Positions 15,516 to 23,233 of a DNA stretch of 42,115 nt are shown piece after piece. The translations under genes were made by a program, and so were the position numbers. Positions within the stretch are counted from its first letter, which is position 1. The number at the start of each line of letters is the position of its first letter. Below the pieces are notes generated by a model. That model made no database searches and was not told where the DNA came from. It was given only the letters and a program-made list of their open reading frames with translations. The DNA lies in assembly GCF_001642695.1 (NCBI RefSeq), contig NZ_LWCC02000005.1, positions 1,242,427 through 1,284,541 on the forward strand, read 5' to 3'. Source of the DNA: Streptomyces chilikensis. GTDB taxonomy: Bacteria; Actinomycetota; Actinomycetes; Streptomycetales; Streptomycetaceae.

Positions 15516-16883
15516 GTGGCCGTCTCGGTCTTCGACCTGTTCTCGATAGGCATCGGCCCGTCCAGCTCCCACACGGTGGGCCCGATGCGCGCCGCGCGCA
15601 TGTTCGCCGCCCGCCTGCGCAACGAGAACCTGCTGGAGGCCACCGCCTCCGTCCGCTGCGAGCTCTACGGCTCCCTCGGCGCCACCGGCCACGGGCACGG
15701 CACCCCCAAGGCCGTGCTGCTGGGCCTGGAGGGCGACTCGCCGCGCACCGTCGACGTGGAGTCGGCCGACGAACGCGTCGAGAAGATCAAGGAGACCGGT
15801 CTCCTGCGCCTGCTGGGCGACCACGAGATCCCCTTCGACTTCGACGCCGACCTGGTCCTGCACCGCCGCGAGGCGCTCCCGTACCACGCCAACGGCATGA
15901 CGGTCGCCGCCTACGGCCACACCGGCGAGGAGCTCCTCCACAAGACGTACTACTCGGTCGGCGGCGGCTTCGTCGTCGACGAGGAGGCCGTCGGCGCGGA
16001 CCGCGTCAAGCTGGACGACACGGTGCTGAAGCACCCCTTCCGCACCGGCGACGAGCTGCTGCGCCTCACCCGGGAGACCGGCCTCTCCGTCTCCTCCCTG
16101 ATGCTGGAGAACGAGAAGGCCTGGCGCACCGAGGAGGAGATCCGCTCCGGCCTGCTCGACATCTGGCGCGTGATGCGCGAGTGCGTCGACCGCGGCATGT
16201 CCCGCGAGGGCATCCTCCCGGGCGGCCTGAAGGTCCGCCGCCGGGCCGCCGTCACCGCCCGCCAGCTGCGCGCGGCCGGCGACCCGCTGGCCCACTCCAT
16301 GGAGTGGATCACCCTCTACGCCATGGCGGTCAACGAGGAGAACGCGGCCGGCGGCCGGGTCGTCACCGCCCCCACCAACGGCGCCGCGGGCATCATCCCC
16401 GCCGTCCTGCACTACTACCTGAACTTCGTCCCGGGCGCGGACGAGGACGGCGTGGTCCGCTTCCTCCTCGCGGCCGGCGCCATCGGCATGCTCTTCAAGG
16501 AGAACGCCTCCATCTCCGGCGCCGAGGTCGGCTGCCAGGGCGAGGTCGGCTCCGCCTGCTCGATGGCGGCCGGGGCCCTCGCCGAGGTGATGGGCGGCTC
16601 CCCCGAACAGGTGGAGAACGCCGCCGAGATCGGCATGGAGCACAACCTGGGCCTGACCTGCGACCCGGTCGGCGGTCTGGTCCAGATCCCGTGCATCGAG
16701 CGCAACGGCATGGCCGCGGTGAAGGCGGTGACCGCCGCGAAGATGGCGCTGCGGGGCGACGGCTCGCACAAGGTCTCCCTCGACAAGGTCATCAAGACCA
16801 TGAAGGAGACCGGCGCGGACATGTCGGTGAAGTACAAGGAGACGGCGCGGGGCGGGCTCGCGGTCAACATCATCGAGTGCTGA
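15516..16883 (+). CDS. sdaA: L-serine dehydratase, iron-sulfur type, single chain
   Basis: A 455-residue enzyme that converts L-serine to pyruvate and ammonia. The N-terminal beta domain begins [24 protein letters not shown], and the alpha domain carries the cluster. Cysteines C340, C382 and C393 have the spacing (42 and 11) of the [4Fe-4S] ligands in bacterial serine dehydratases; C348 is extra. It starts at GTG 15516 with GAGGAG 6 nt upstream. It follows glyA, so glycine to serine to pyruvate can run in one locus. A strong hairpin in the gap suggests separate or attenuated expression. Confidence 0.96.
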   Translation: MAVSVFDLFSIGIGPSSSHTVGPMRAARMFAARLRNENLLEATASVRCELYGSLGATGHGHGTPKAVLLGLEGDSPRTVDVESADERVEKIKETGLLRLLGDHEIPFDFDADLVLHRREALPYHANGMTVAAYGHTGEELLHKTYYSVGGGFVVDEEAVGADRVKLDDTVLKHPFRTGDELLRLTRETGLSVSSLMLENEKAWRTEEEIRSGLLDIWRVMRECVDRGMSREGILPGGLKVRRRAAVTARQLRAAGDPLAHSMEWITLYAMAVNEENAAGGRVVTAPTNGAAGIIPAVLHYYLNFVPGADEDGVVRFLLAAGAIGMLFKENASISGAEVGCQGEVGSACSMAAGALAEVMGGSPEQVENAAEIGMEHNLGLTCDPVGGLVQIPCIERNGMAAVKAVTAAKMALRGDGSHKVSLDKVIKTMKETGADMSVKYKETARGGLAVNIIEC

Positions 16884-16932
16884 CGGGACGGGCCCGGCAC
16901 GGGCGGGCTCCTGACGGTCCCGGCGCAAGGCC

Positions 16933-16975
16933 GCCGCCCGGTGGTCCCGGCACGGCGCCGGCCGCCCGGTGGTCC
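16933..16975. repeat. 15-bp direct repeat after sdaA
   Basis: GCCGCCCGGTGGTCC occurs exactly at 16933-16947 and 16961-16975. The second copy lies partly in the loop of the hairpin at 16953-16990. It is a small local duplication with no clear function. Confidence 0.8.
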
Positions 16976-16990
16976 GCGCGGCCGGCGCCG
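16953..16990 (+). terminator. probable terminator of sdaA
   Basis: A perfect 12-bp stem (cggcgccggccg at 16953-16964, cggccggcgccg at 16979-16990) with a 14-nt loop lies 70 bp after the sdaA stop. Confidence 0.6.
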
Positions 16991-17070
16991 GCACACCGGT
17001 TCCGCGTCCCGCGCGGGCCCGCGCGGCCCTACCCTGGCGGCGACGGCCTTCCCCCGTGAGGAGTGCGCGC

Positions 17071-17112
17071 ATGGATCTGTCCGCGACCGGCCGGCGCGAG
17101 CGGCCGGCATGA
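17071..17112 (+). other. candidate 13-codon leader ORF of the phosphatase gene
   Basis: The ATG at 17071 has GAGGAG 7 nt upstream and encodes MDLSATGRRERPA. Its TGA stop overlaps the ATG of the phosphatase gene as ATGA. The phosphatase ATG itself has no ribosome binding site, so translation may depend on this leader. Confidence 0.5.
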
Positions 17113-17867
17113 CGCGGCTCCCCGAACCGGGCCCGCCGGCCGACCTGGTCCCGCCCTGCGCCCTGGCCGGCCTGTGGGCCGTGCGCCACGGGCGGAGCAC
17201 GGCCAACGTGGCCTTCGCCGCCGCGGCGGCGTCCGGCTCCACGGAGCCCGTCCCGGGCCGCGACCGGGACGTCCCCCTGACCGGTGAGGGGGTGGCGCAG
17301 GCCCGCGCGCTGGGGACCTGGCTGGCCGGGTTCGCCCCCGGAGCAGGGCCGGAGCTGGTCGTCTGTTCCCCCTACCTGCGCGCCCTGCGGACGTGGGAGG
17401 AGATGGCCTCCCGTGCCGCCGGGCTCGGCACGCCGCCCCTGGACGCGCTGGTCGACGAGCGGCTGCGGGACCGGGAGACGGGCGTCTTCGAACTGCACCC
17501 GCCCACCGCGCTGCGCGCCCGGGCGCCGGGCGAGGCGGCCCGCCGGGAGCTGCTGGGCGACTGGTACTACCGGCCGCCCGGCGGCGAGGCCTTCACCGAC
17601 GTGGCCGTCCGGGTCGGGCAGTTCGTCTCCGACCTGGGCCGGGCCGCGCCCGGACGGCGCGTCCTGGTCGTCGCGCACGACGGCGTGCTGATCGCCCTGC
17701 GCCACGTCCTCGCCGGCATCGGGGCCACCGCGCCCGAGCAGCTGCCGCCCGTCCCGAACGCCTCGGTGTCGCACTGGGACGGCGACGGCCACCGCCTGCG
17801 CCTGATCTCCTGGGGCGACACCGCCCATCTGACCCCGCCGGCATCGGCCGGTGACCGCACCGCCTGA
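17109..17867 (+). CDS. histidine phosphatase family protein
   Basis: A 252-residue member of the phosphoglycerate-mutase-like superfamily. The catalytic RHG motif is WAVRHGRSTAN (H27), followed by DVPLTGEGVAQARALG, SPYLRALRTWEEM and a second catalytic histidine in VLVVAHDGVLIAL. It hydrolyses a phosphoester of unknown identity. The position after sdaA and glyA makes a phosphoserine-type or other metabolite phosphatase thinkable, but nothing in the sequence decides it. I chose ATG 17109, which overlaps a short leader ORF with a good ribosome binding site; no other in-frame start with a site is visible. Confidence 0.85.
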   Translation: MTRLPEPGPPADLVPPCALAGLWAVRHGRSTANVAFAAAAASGSTEPVPGRDRDVPLTGEGVAQARALGTWLAGFAPGAGPELVVCSPYLRALRTWEEMASRAAGLGTPPLDALVDERLRDRETGVFELHPPTALRARAPGEAARRELLGDWYYRPPGGEAFTDVAVRVGQFVSDLGRAAPGRRVLVVAHDGVLIALRHVLAGIGATAPEQLPPVPNASVSHWDGDGHRLRLISWGDTAHLTPPASAGDRTA

Positions 17868-18146
17868 CCCCGGGGCACCGCCCGGCGGGCCGCGCCGTTC
17901 CCGCCGCCGTCACCCCGTGAGCCGCTCGGGCGGGGCCGGGAGCCGGGGGAAGCGCACGCCGGGCCCCGCGGCCCCCGCGCATGATCCGCCGGACGGGCCC
18001 TCCGGGCACCGGGCGCCGCGGCCGGCCGCCGCCGTGGGGCGGATCCCGCGCACCGCCGGGGCCGCGGTCCCGGTTCCGTTCCGGCGCGGGTACGCTGCCT
18101 CGCCGGGACCGCTCCCGAAGGGGGCGGCCGGGGAGGGGGGACGGTC

Positions 18147-19385
18147 ATGCGCCGGTGCCGGTCAGCCGTGTGGCGGGGGGCCGCGGCAGCCGCCGTCACG
18201 GCGACGCTGCTCACCGTGGCCGGATGCGCTCCCGGCACGGCCCCGGGCCCTCCCGCCCCGTCCGGCTCCGGCGGCGGGGCCGCCTCGTCCCCGCTCCGCT
18301 GGGAGTTCGAGCACATCGCGGACTCCGGCGCGCCGTTGAGCGATGTCGCCGCCCTGGCCGAGGACGACGTCTGGGCGGTCGCGCCCGAGGGCGACGGGGG
18401 GCCCGGCGCGCACCTGCTGCACCACGACGGGGAGCGGTGGAGGCGCGAGCCCCTGCCCGAGGCGCTCGGCGCCGGCCCGCACCCGCCGCGGCTCGAGGAG
18501 ATCGGCACGGAGGAACTGTGGCTCCGCCCCTCGGGTGCCACCGACGGCCCCGCCTCCTGGGCGCGGTGGGACGGGGACCGCTGGTCCGCGGTGCCCGTCC
18601 CCCCGCCGGTGCCGTCCCGGGACCTCGGGGCGGACGCGTCCCTGGTCGGGGACCTCCACGCGCTGGGTCCGGACGACGTCTGGGCCCTCGGCCCCGACCG
18701 GACCGCCCTGCACTTCGACGGCGTCCGCTGGACCTCGACCCGGCTGCCGTACGACGCCTCCGACCTCGCCGTGGCCGGACCGGACGACGTGTGGGCGGTG
18801 GGCAGCCGCTCGACCGGGCCGGGCACCGAACTGGGCTACGGCGAACGGTACGCCCAGCCCGCCTCCATGCACTGGGACGGCGCGTCCTGGAGAGCGGTGG
18901 AGACTCCGCCGGCCCGCTTCGCGGAGCCGGTCCCCCCGGAGCCGAGCGCCGGCCTCAGCCGGGTCCTCGTCCTCGACGACGGTGAGGTGCGCGCCTACGG
19001 GACCAACACCTTCAACCACGGCGAGGTCGATCCCGAGCCGCAGGACGAGTACATCCGGCTGCGCCGGGAGGGCTCACGGTGGGTGGAGCAGGAGCCCGCG
19101 CCGGGACAGTGCGCCTGGCGGACCCCGGTGGGCCAGGAGGACCGGGGCCTGTTCCTCGACGGCAACTGGTACCTGACCGACGACGGGCGGTGCGTGAAGA
19201 TCGGGCGCGACCGGCTGCCCGTCTCCACCGGGGCCCGTGAGGAGTCGCGGCAGTCGCTGTGGCTGCGGGAGATCCACCGGGTGCCCGGCACCGACGAGTG
19301 GCTCGGCGCCGGCCACGTCCAGGTCAACCAGTCGGGCGATCCCTTCCGCGCCCCCGTCGTCGTGCGCCTGCGGCGCGAGGGCTGA
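18147..19385 (+). CDS. putative lipoprotein with propeller-like DDVWA repeats
   Basis: A 412-residue secreted protein of unknown function. The N-terminus is basic, with a hydrophobic segment and lipobox VAGC (C27), so it should be lipid-anchored outside the membrane. The motif (E/P)DDVWAV/L recurs at least three times (AEDDVWAVAPEG, GPDDVWALGPD, GPDDVWAVGSRS), each followed by a Trp-rich strand (HFDGVRWTSTRL, HWDGASWRAVE), which suggests a beta-propeller. The ribosome binding site GGGAGGGGGGA precedes ATG 18147. A TACGCT -10-like box lies at 18091. It is convergent with the next gene. Confidence 0.75.
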   Translation: MRRCRSAVWRGAAAAAVTATLLTVAGCAPGTAPGPPAPSGSGGGAASSPLRWEFEHIADSGAPLSDVAALAEDDVWAVAPEGDGGPGAHLLHHDGERWRREPLPEALGAGPHPPRLEEIGTEELWLRPSGATDGPASWARWDGDRWSAVPVPPPVPSRDLGADASLVGDLHALGPDDVWALGPDRTALHFDGVRWTSTRLPYDASDLAVAGPDDVWAVGSRSTGPGTELGYGERYAQPASMHWDGASWRAVETPPARFAEPVPPEPSAGLSRVLVLDDGEVRAYGTNTFNHGEVDPEPQDEYIRLRREGSRWVEQEPAPGQCAWRTPVGQEDRGLFLDGNWYLTDDGRCVKIGRDRLPVSTGAREESRQSLWLREIHRVPGTDEWLGAGHVQVNQSGDPFRAPVVVRLRREG

Positions 19386-19542
19386 CCGGCCTGGACGTCC
19401 GGCGAGGGGCGCGGCGGCGGGCCCCCGCCGGGCCGAGGAGCGGCGGCTGCGCGAAGCTCCCCAGGGCGGCGGGCGGGATTGTCTCCGGCGGTCCGTCACC
19501 CGCCCTCGGGTCGTCCGGCTCGTCCGGCGGCCCGGGCGCCCG

Positions 19543-20319
19543 CTACGGGATCGGGTGGGCGACCGGCGCCTGCCCCGGGACCGGCAGGGGGGCGAAGAGC
19601 CGCGCGTCGTTGTGCAGGATCAGCAGGGCCGTGTCGTCCGAGGGGCTTCCCCCGGTGTGGTGCAGCAGCGCGGAATCCAGCGCGTGGAGCAGGTACCGGG
19701 CGGTGGGCGGACGGCCGCGGGCCGCTCCGGTGAGCGTCTCCGGCAGGGGGAAGGGACGGCCGCGGTCGTCGCGGGCCTCGGTGACGCCGTCGGTGTGCAG
19801 GATCAGGGCGTCGTCGGGGCGCATCCGGCCGCAGTGGGTGACCGGGATGTGCTCGGGCAGCGGGAACGCGCCGAGCGGGGGCAGCGGTTCGGCCTCCGAG
19901 AGCGGCCGGGTCGGCCCCACGCCGACGCGGTACGGCCACGGGTGGGCGCAGTTGACCGCGCGCAGGACGCCGTCGCCGCGGATCTCCAGGAGCAGCAGGG
20001 TGACGAACTCCTCGCCCGCCGGGTGCCGTCCCTCCTGGGCGCGGTGCCTCAGGTGGCGGGCGAAGGCCCGGTCGACGCGGCGGAGCACGCCGTGCAGTTC
20101 GTACTCCTCGTGCGCCGCCTCGCGGAAGCAGCCGAGCACCGCGGCGGCGGCCGGGACGGCGGTCAGGCCGTGGCCGCGGACGTCCCCGATGAGGGCGCGG
20201 ACGCCGTGCTCGGTGTCCAGCACCTCGTAGACGTCGCCGCCGATGACCGCGCCGGGGTCCGCGGAGCGCTGGACCGCGGCCACGTCCAGGCCGCCGACCC
20301 TGGGCGGCAGGGGGCGCAC
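19543..20319 (-). CDS. PP2C/SpoIIE-type serine/threonine phosphatase, N-terminus unresolved
   Basis: The 258 residues from the only usable start (GTG 20319) contain a complete SpoIIE-type phosphatase domain. Metal sites are in VIGGDVYEV (D29) and LIGDVRGHGL (D46), and the later HTDGVTEA and SDDTALLIL are intact. The frame continues upstream without a stop to about 20500 and beyond, encoding CWLIVGITGDRSGTGIR, a hydrophobic TAATALFFGAGAGLVL helix and ARRALLRELRRTWDIA, which look like the usual membrane-anchored N-terminus. That part has no ATG, GTG or TTG. A GTG at about 20549 opens another frame that stops near 20483, so a frameshift is suspected. The domain may act in a sigma-factor partner-switching pathway. 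Confidence 0.7.
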   Translation of the reverse strand: MRPLPPRVGGLDVAAVQRSADPGAVIGGDVYEVLDTEHGVRALIGDVRGHGLTAVPAAAAVLGCFREAAHEEYELHGVLRRVDRAFARHLRHRAQEGRHPAGEEFVTLLLLEIRGDGVLRAVNCAHPWPYRVGVGPTRPLSEAEPLPPLGAFPLPEHIPVTHCGRMRPDDALILHTDGVTEARDDRGRPFPLPETLTGAARGRPPTARYLLHALDSALLHHTGGSPSDDTALLILHNDARLFAPLPVPGQAPVAHPIP

Positions 20320-20561
20320 CAGGACCCCCTGGGCCGTGGCGGCGATGTCCCAGGTGCGGCGCAGCTCCCGCAGCAGGGCCCGGCGGGCGTGCAGGACCAG
20401 TCCCGCGCCCGCCCCGAAGAAGAGCGCGGTGGCGGCCGTCCGGATGCCGGTGCCGCTCCTGTCGCCGGTGATCCCGACGATCAGCCAGCAGATGGGCGGG
20501 GCGCGGCCGCCTCCGGGCCGGCGGGCGCCCGTGCCGCCGCCCGGCGCACGGCCGGTGCGGT

Positions 20562-21149
20562 CTACGCCGGGGCCACGTTCCGCTCCGCCCAGCGGGCCAG
20601 CTCCACCGCGCAGGCGGCGACCGACTCCCGCCAGGTGCGGGCGGCGCCGTCCCCCGCGTCGTCGCTCACGTGCTTGACCAGGCGGATCGGCACCCCGAAC
20701 CGCTGCGCGACCGACGCCAGGGCGTACCCCTCCATGTCCACCAGTGCCGCCTGTCCGGCGAGGCGGTCCCGGGCCGCGTCGTCGGACACGAAGGTGTCGC
20801 CGGTGGCCAGCACCGGTCCGTCGCCGTCATCCTCGGCCAGCGTGATCGGCGCCCCGTAGACCTCCCCGGTCAGGCCCGCCAGCAGGCGCGAGTCCAGGTC
20901 GTGCTGGATCACCCGGGCGATCACGTGCGTCCCGGTCCACCCCGGTCGCAGCGCCCCCGCCGTGCCGAGGTTCACGATCTCGCGCGGCAGCACCCCTCGC
21001 CCCAGGACCCCCGCCAGCGCCGCGGCCGCGTTGACCTTGCCCATGCCGGTCAGCAGCACGGGGGCACCGCTCCCGAGTTCCGCCGCCTCCTCCTTGACCG
21101 CCAGGACGAGGAGCGGGCGGTCGGGGGACATCTCACCGATCAGTTCCAT
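20562..21149 (-). CDS. nucleosidase of the PNP/UDP phosphorylase family (MTA/SAH nucleosidase-like)
   Basis: A 195-residue nucleoside-processing enzyme. It has PLLVLAVKEEAAEL (catalytic Glu region), TGMGKVNAAAALA, the VNLGTAGAL loop, the substrate-binding VDMEGYALASVA and VKHVSDDAGD with the catalytic Asp. This set matches 5'-methylthioadenosine/S-adenosylhomocysteine nucleosidases, which release adenine. The exact substrate is uncertain. I chose ATG 21149, although an in-frame GTG lies at 21170. Neither has a ribosome binding site, so the mRNA may be leaderless. A 15-bp palindrome at 21154-21168 lies directly upstream and may be an operator. Confidence 0.8.
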   Translation of the reverse strand: MELIGEMSPDRPLLVLAVKEEAAELGSGAPVLLTGMGKVNAAAALAGVLGRGVLPREIVNLGTAGALRPGWTGTHVIARVIQHDLDSRLLAGLTGEVYGAPITLAEDDGDGPVLATGDTFVSDDAARDRLAGQAALVDMEGYALASVAQRFGVPIRLVKHVSDDAGDGAARTWRESVAACAVELARWAERNVAPA

Positions 21150-21153
21150 GGGA

Positions 21154-21168
21154 GGAACGGTACGTTCC
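21154..21168 (-). promoter_or_regulatory. palindromic operator candidate before the nucleosidase gene
   Basis: GGAACGGTACGTTCC is a perfect inverted repeat of 6-bp arms around GTA. It starts 5 bp upstream of the ATG at 21149. Its size and form resemble TetR-family operators, and binding there would block a leaderless promoter. Confidence 0.45.
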
Positions 21169-21322
21169 ACCGGCGGACGGCGGTTCCGGGGGCCGGGCGT
21201 CCGGAGACCCGCTTTGCGCGGTTTGACGGGGATCGGTGGTGATCGGTGGGGGTCGCTCCCGTTCGCGAGGGGAATGCTCCGTTCAACCCGGCTTGTTCAG
21301 GAGCGACATGAGGGAGACCCCC

Positions 21323-21883
21323 ATGCTTCACGGCATCGACGTCAGTTCGCACCAGCCCGCCTCCTACGACACCGACGGGCTCGCCTTCGTGATCGTCAAG
21401 GCGACGGAGGGGCGGACCTACGTGAATCCGAAGATGGAGGCGCAGGCCGAGTGCGCCCGGAAGGCCGGACTGGTTGTCGGTTTCTACCACTTCCTGTGGC
21501 CCGGCGACATCACCGAGCAGGCCGAGTACTTCACGCAGAAGGCCCCGGCGCGGGCGGGCGACCTGCTGGCCTGCGACTGGGAGACGACCGGTGGCGGCAC
21601 GCGGGCGAGCGACGCGGAGAAGGACCGGTTCATCCGCGAGGTGAAGTCGCTCAGGCCGCGCAACCGGGTGCTGCTGTACTGCAACCGGAGTTTCTGGCTG
21701 GACGTCGACCGGACCTCGTACGCCGGCGACGGGCTGTGGATCGCGCAGTACGGGGTCGCGGAGGGCGAGCCGGAGATCAGGGCGAAGTGGGTCGTCCACC
21801 AGTACACCGACGACCCGGTGGACAGGAACGTCGCCCGGTTCGACGGAGCGGACGCGCTCCGGGAGTGGGCCGAGGGCGCCTGA
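21323..21883 (+). CDS. glycoside hydrolase family 25 protein (lysozyme-like)
   Basis: A 186-residue GH25 domain that would cleave N-acetylmuramyl-N-acetylglucosamine links. It has the family start LHGIDVSSHQ (D6), VIVKATEG, VVGFYHFL and the catalytic pair in ACDWETT (D85, E87). It starts at ATG 21323 with AGGGAG 6 nt upstream. There is no signal peptide in this start or in a longer frame to 21236, and no cell-wall binding repeat, so export is not explained. Possible explanations are non-classical export, lysis-dependent release or a cytoplasmic role. Confidence 0.85.
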   Translation: MLHGIDVSSHQPASYDTDGLAFVIVKATEGRTYVNPKMEAQAECARKAGLVVGFYHFLWPGDITEQAEYFTQKAPARAGDLLACDWETTGGGTRASDAEKDRFIREVKSLRPRNRVLLYCNRSFWLDVDRTSYAGDGLWIAQYGVAEGEPEIRAKWVVHQYTDDPVDRNVARFDGADALREWAEGA

Positions 21884-21943
21884 ACGGCGGCCGCCCCGCG
21901 CCGGCGGGGGCGCAGGGCGGGCCGGACGTCTCGGAGCGGGGCG

Positions 21944-22156
21944 TCACTTGGAGAGGTACGCCCAGAACTCGTCGAAGGAGAGGAGCTTGTCGCCGTCCAG
22001 GTCACGCGAGGCGATGATGGACTCGGCGACGGTGTCGGTGACGTTCCAGTCACCCGCCTGCGCGAGCGCCGTCTTGAACTCGGCGGCGGTGACGAAGCCG
22101 TCCCCGTCGGCGTCGAGCCGCTCGAACTCCTTGCGTGCTTCCTGAATGTCCGCCAT
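21944..22156 (-). CDS. small EF-hand calcium-binding protein
   Basis: A 70-residue protein made of a single EF-hand pair. Loop 1 is DADGDGFVTAAE (15-26) and loop 2 DLDGDKLLSFDE (52-63), both with Asp/Glu at the calcium positions. Such small calmodulin-like proteins (Cab proteins) occur in Streptomyces as calcium buffers or sensors, some affecting spore formation. From memory this position corresponds to the S. coelicolor gene called cabB; I could not check. The ribosome binding site GGGGAGGG precedes ATG 22156. It is convergent with the lysozyme-like gene. Confidence 0.92.
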   Translation of the reverse strand: MADIQEARKEFERLDADGDGFVTAAEFKTALAQAGDWNVTDTVAESIIASRDLDGDKLLSFDEFWAYLSK

Positions 22157-22479
22157 GCCGGACCCTCCCCTTCGTGCCGGACGCGCCGTCTGCCCGCGCG
22201 TCCACGTCTACATCTGGTTGACGCAGGAAAGATTATCCGGCCGCACGGGCGCGCAGTGCGGCGACCACCCGGGCGAACGCCTCCCGGCGGCCGGCGTCCG
22301 GCCGCCGCCCCTTTCCGGCCGCCGGCAACTCCCGTCGGCGGAGCGGCCCTTCGACGGTGTCCTCCTCCGCGCGGGCCTCGGCGGCGGGGCCGCCCCGGGA
22401 GGGGCGCCGCCGTCGGCCGTGGCAGCGGGTCCGGTGTTCCCGGCGGGCGGAGGACCGGGCGGCGCGCGCCGCGGGGGTC
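22157..22479. other. gene-free stretch with a start-less coding-like frame
   Basis: No complete gene is visible. Minus-strand frame 22233-22480 keeps high third-position GC and ends in an amphipathic, Ala/Arg-rich stretch (AFARVVAALRARAAG) before TAA. It has no ATG, GTG or TTG after the preceding gene's stop. It could be a gene remnant or chance. The right part next to 22156 should hold the EF-hand gene promoter; I see no clear hexamers. Confidence 0.45.
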
Positions 22480-22986
22480 CTAGACGCGGTCGGCGACCCG
22501 CATCTCGAACCAGGTCCGCTTGCCGCGGGGCAGCAGGTCGACGCCCCAGCGGTCCGCCATGCGGTCGACCAGGTACAGGCCCCGCCCGCTCTCGTCCATC
22601 GGATGGACGGGCAGCAGACAGGGCAGCCCGCGGGAGGGGTCGCGGAGTTCGATGCGGATCCATCCGCGCCGGCGGCGCATCCGCAGCCCGTACTGGGCGG
22701 CGCCGGTGTGCCGGACGGCGTTGCCCTCGAGTTCGGAGACGAGCAGCGTGCAGTCCTCGGCGAGCTTGGGCCCCAGCGCCCAGTGGCGCAGGATGACGAC
22801 CTGCACCAAGCGCCGCGCCGTGCCCCGGGTCTCCGGGGAGGACGGCAGGACGACCTCCGCCTCCGCGGGGTTGCCGTGGGCGGCGACGGCCGAGAGCGCC
22901 CGTTCGTCCTCCACCGCGGGCGACCAGCGCACCAGGGGGACGCCGGCAGGTCCGCGCGACTGCTCGATGCCCTCCAGCCCCGCCAT
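22480..22986 (-). CDS. ATP-binding protein of the RsbW-like anti-sigma kinase family
   Basis: A 168-residue protein with a histidine-kinase-type ATPase fold. The N box is SELEGNAVRHTG (84-95), where VTNAVRHT is usual. The G1 box is DPSRGLP (116-122) and the G2 box ESGRGLYLVDRMADRWG (132-148). Streptomyces has dozens of such proteins, which bind partner sigma factors or anti-anti-sigma proteins. No partner gene is adjacent, although a SpoIIE-type phosphatase lies 2.2 kb away. The start ATG 22986 follows GATGGGGGC; a longer frame to 23190 lacks features. Confidence 0.82.
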   Translation of the reverse strand: MAGLEGIEQSRGPAGVPLVRWSPAVEDERALSAVAAHGNPAEAEVVLPSSPETRGTARRLVQVVILRHWALGPKLAEDCTLLVSELEGNAVRHTGAAQYGLRMRRRRGWIRIELRDPSRGLPCLLPVHPMDESGRGLYLVDRMADRWGVDLLPRGKRTWFEMRVADRV

Positions 22987-23079
22987 GCCCCCATCATGGC
23001 CGCCGGACGAGCGCTCCGGGGTGGTTCCGCAGGAATCCGTACACCGGAGCGATCGATTCCGTCCGTTCGGGCGACATAT

Positions 23080-23106
23080 GCCAAGGAAACATGTGTGAAC
23101 CTTGGC
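23080..23106 (-). promoter_or_regulatory. inverted repeat upstream of the ATP-binding gene
   Basis: GCCAAGG (23080-23086) and CCTTGGC (23100-23106) are a perfect 7-bp inverted repeat with a 13-bp spacer that itself contains the palindrome ACATGT. It lies 94 bp before the start and is less GC-rich than its surroundings, so it may be an operator or promoter element. Confidence 0.4.
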
Positions 23107-23233
23107 CAGAACCTTCACGAAGAAGGATGCCGAAAGGGCCGATTCCGGCCGGACCACGGGCAGGGGACCGGCCGGGTCCCGGCCGGGCACCCGGCCGGTC
23201 CGGCTTCGCCGCCAGGCCCGGCGCCCCGTCCGG

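Noticed and set aside
15213-17828. 871-codon minus-strand ORF across sdaA and the phosphatase gene
   Set aside because: It is opposite two clear genes, low in complexity (His/Arg/Val/Gly), and matches no family.
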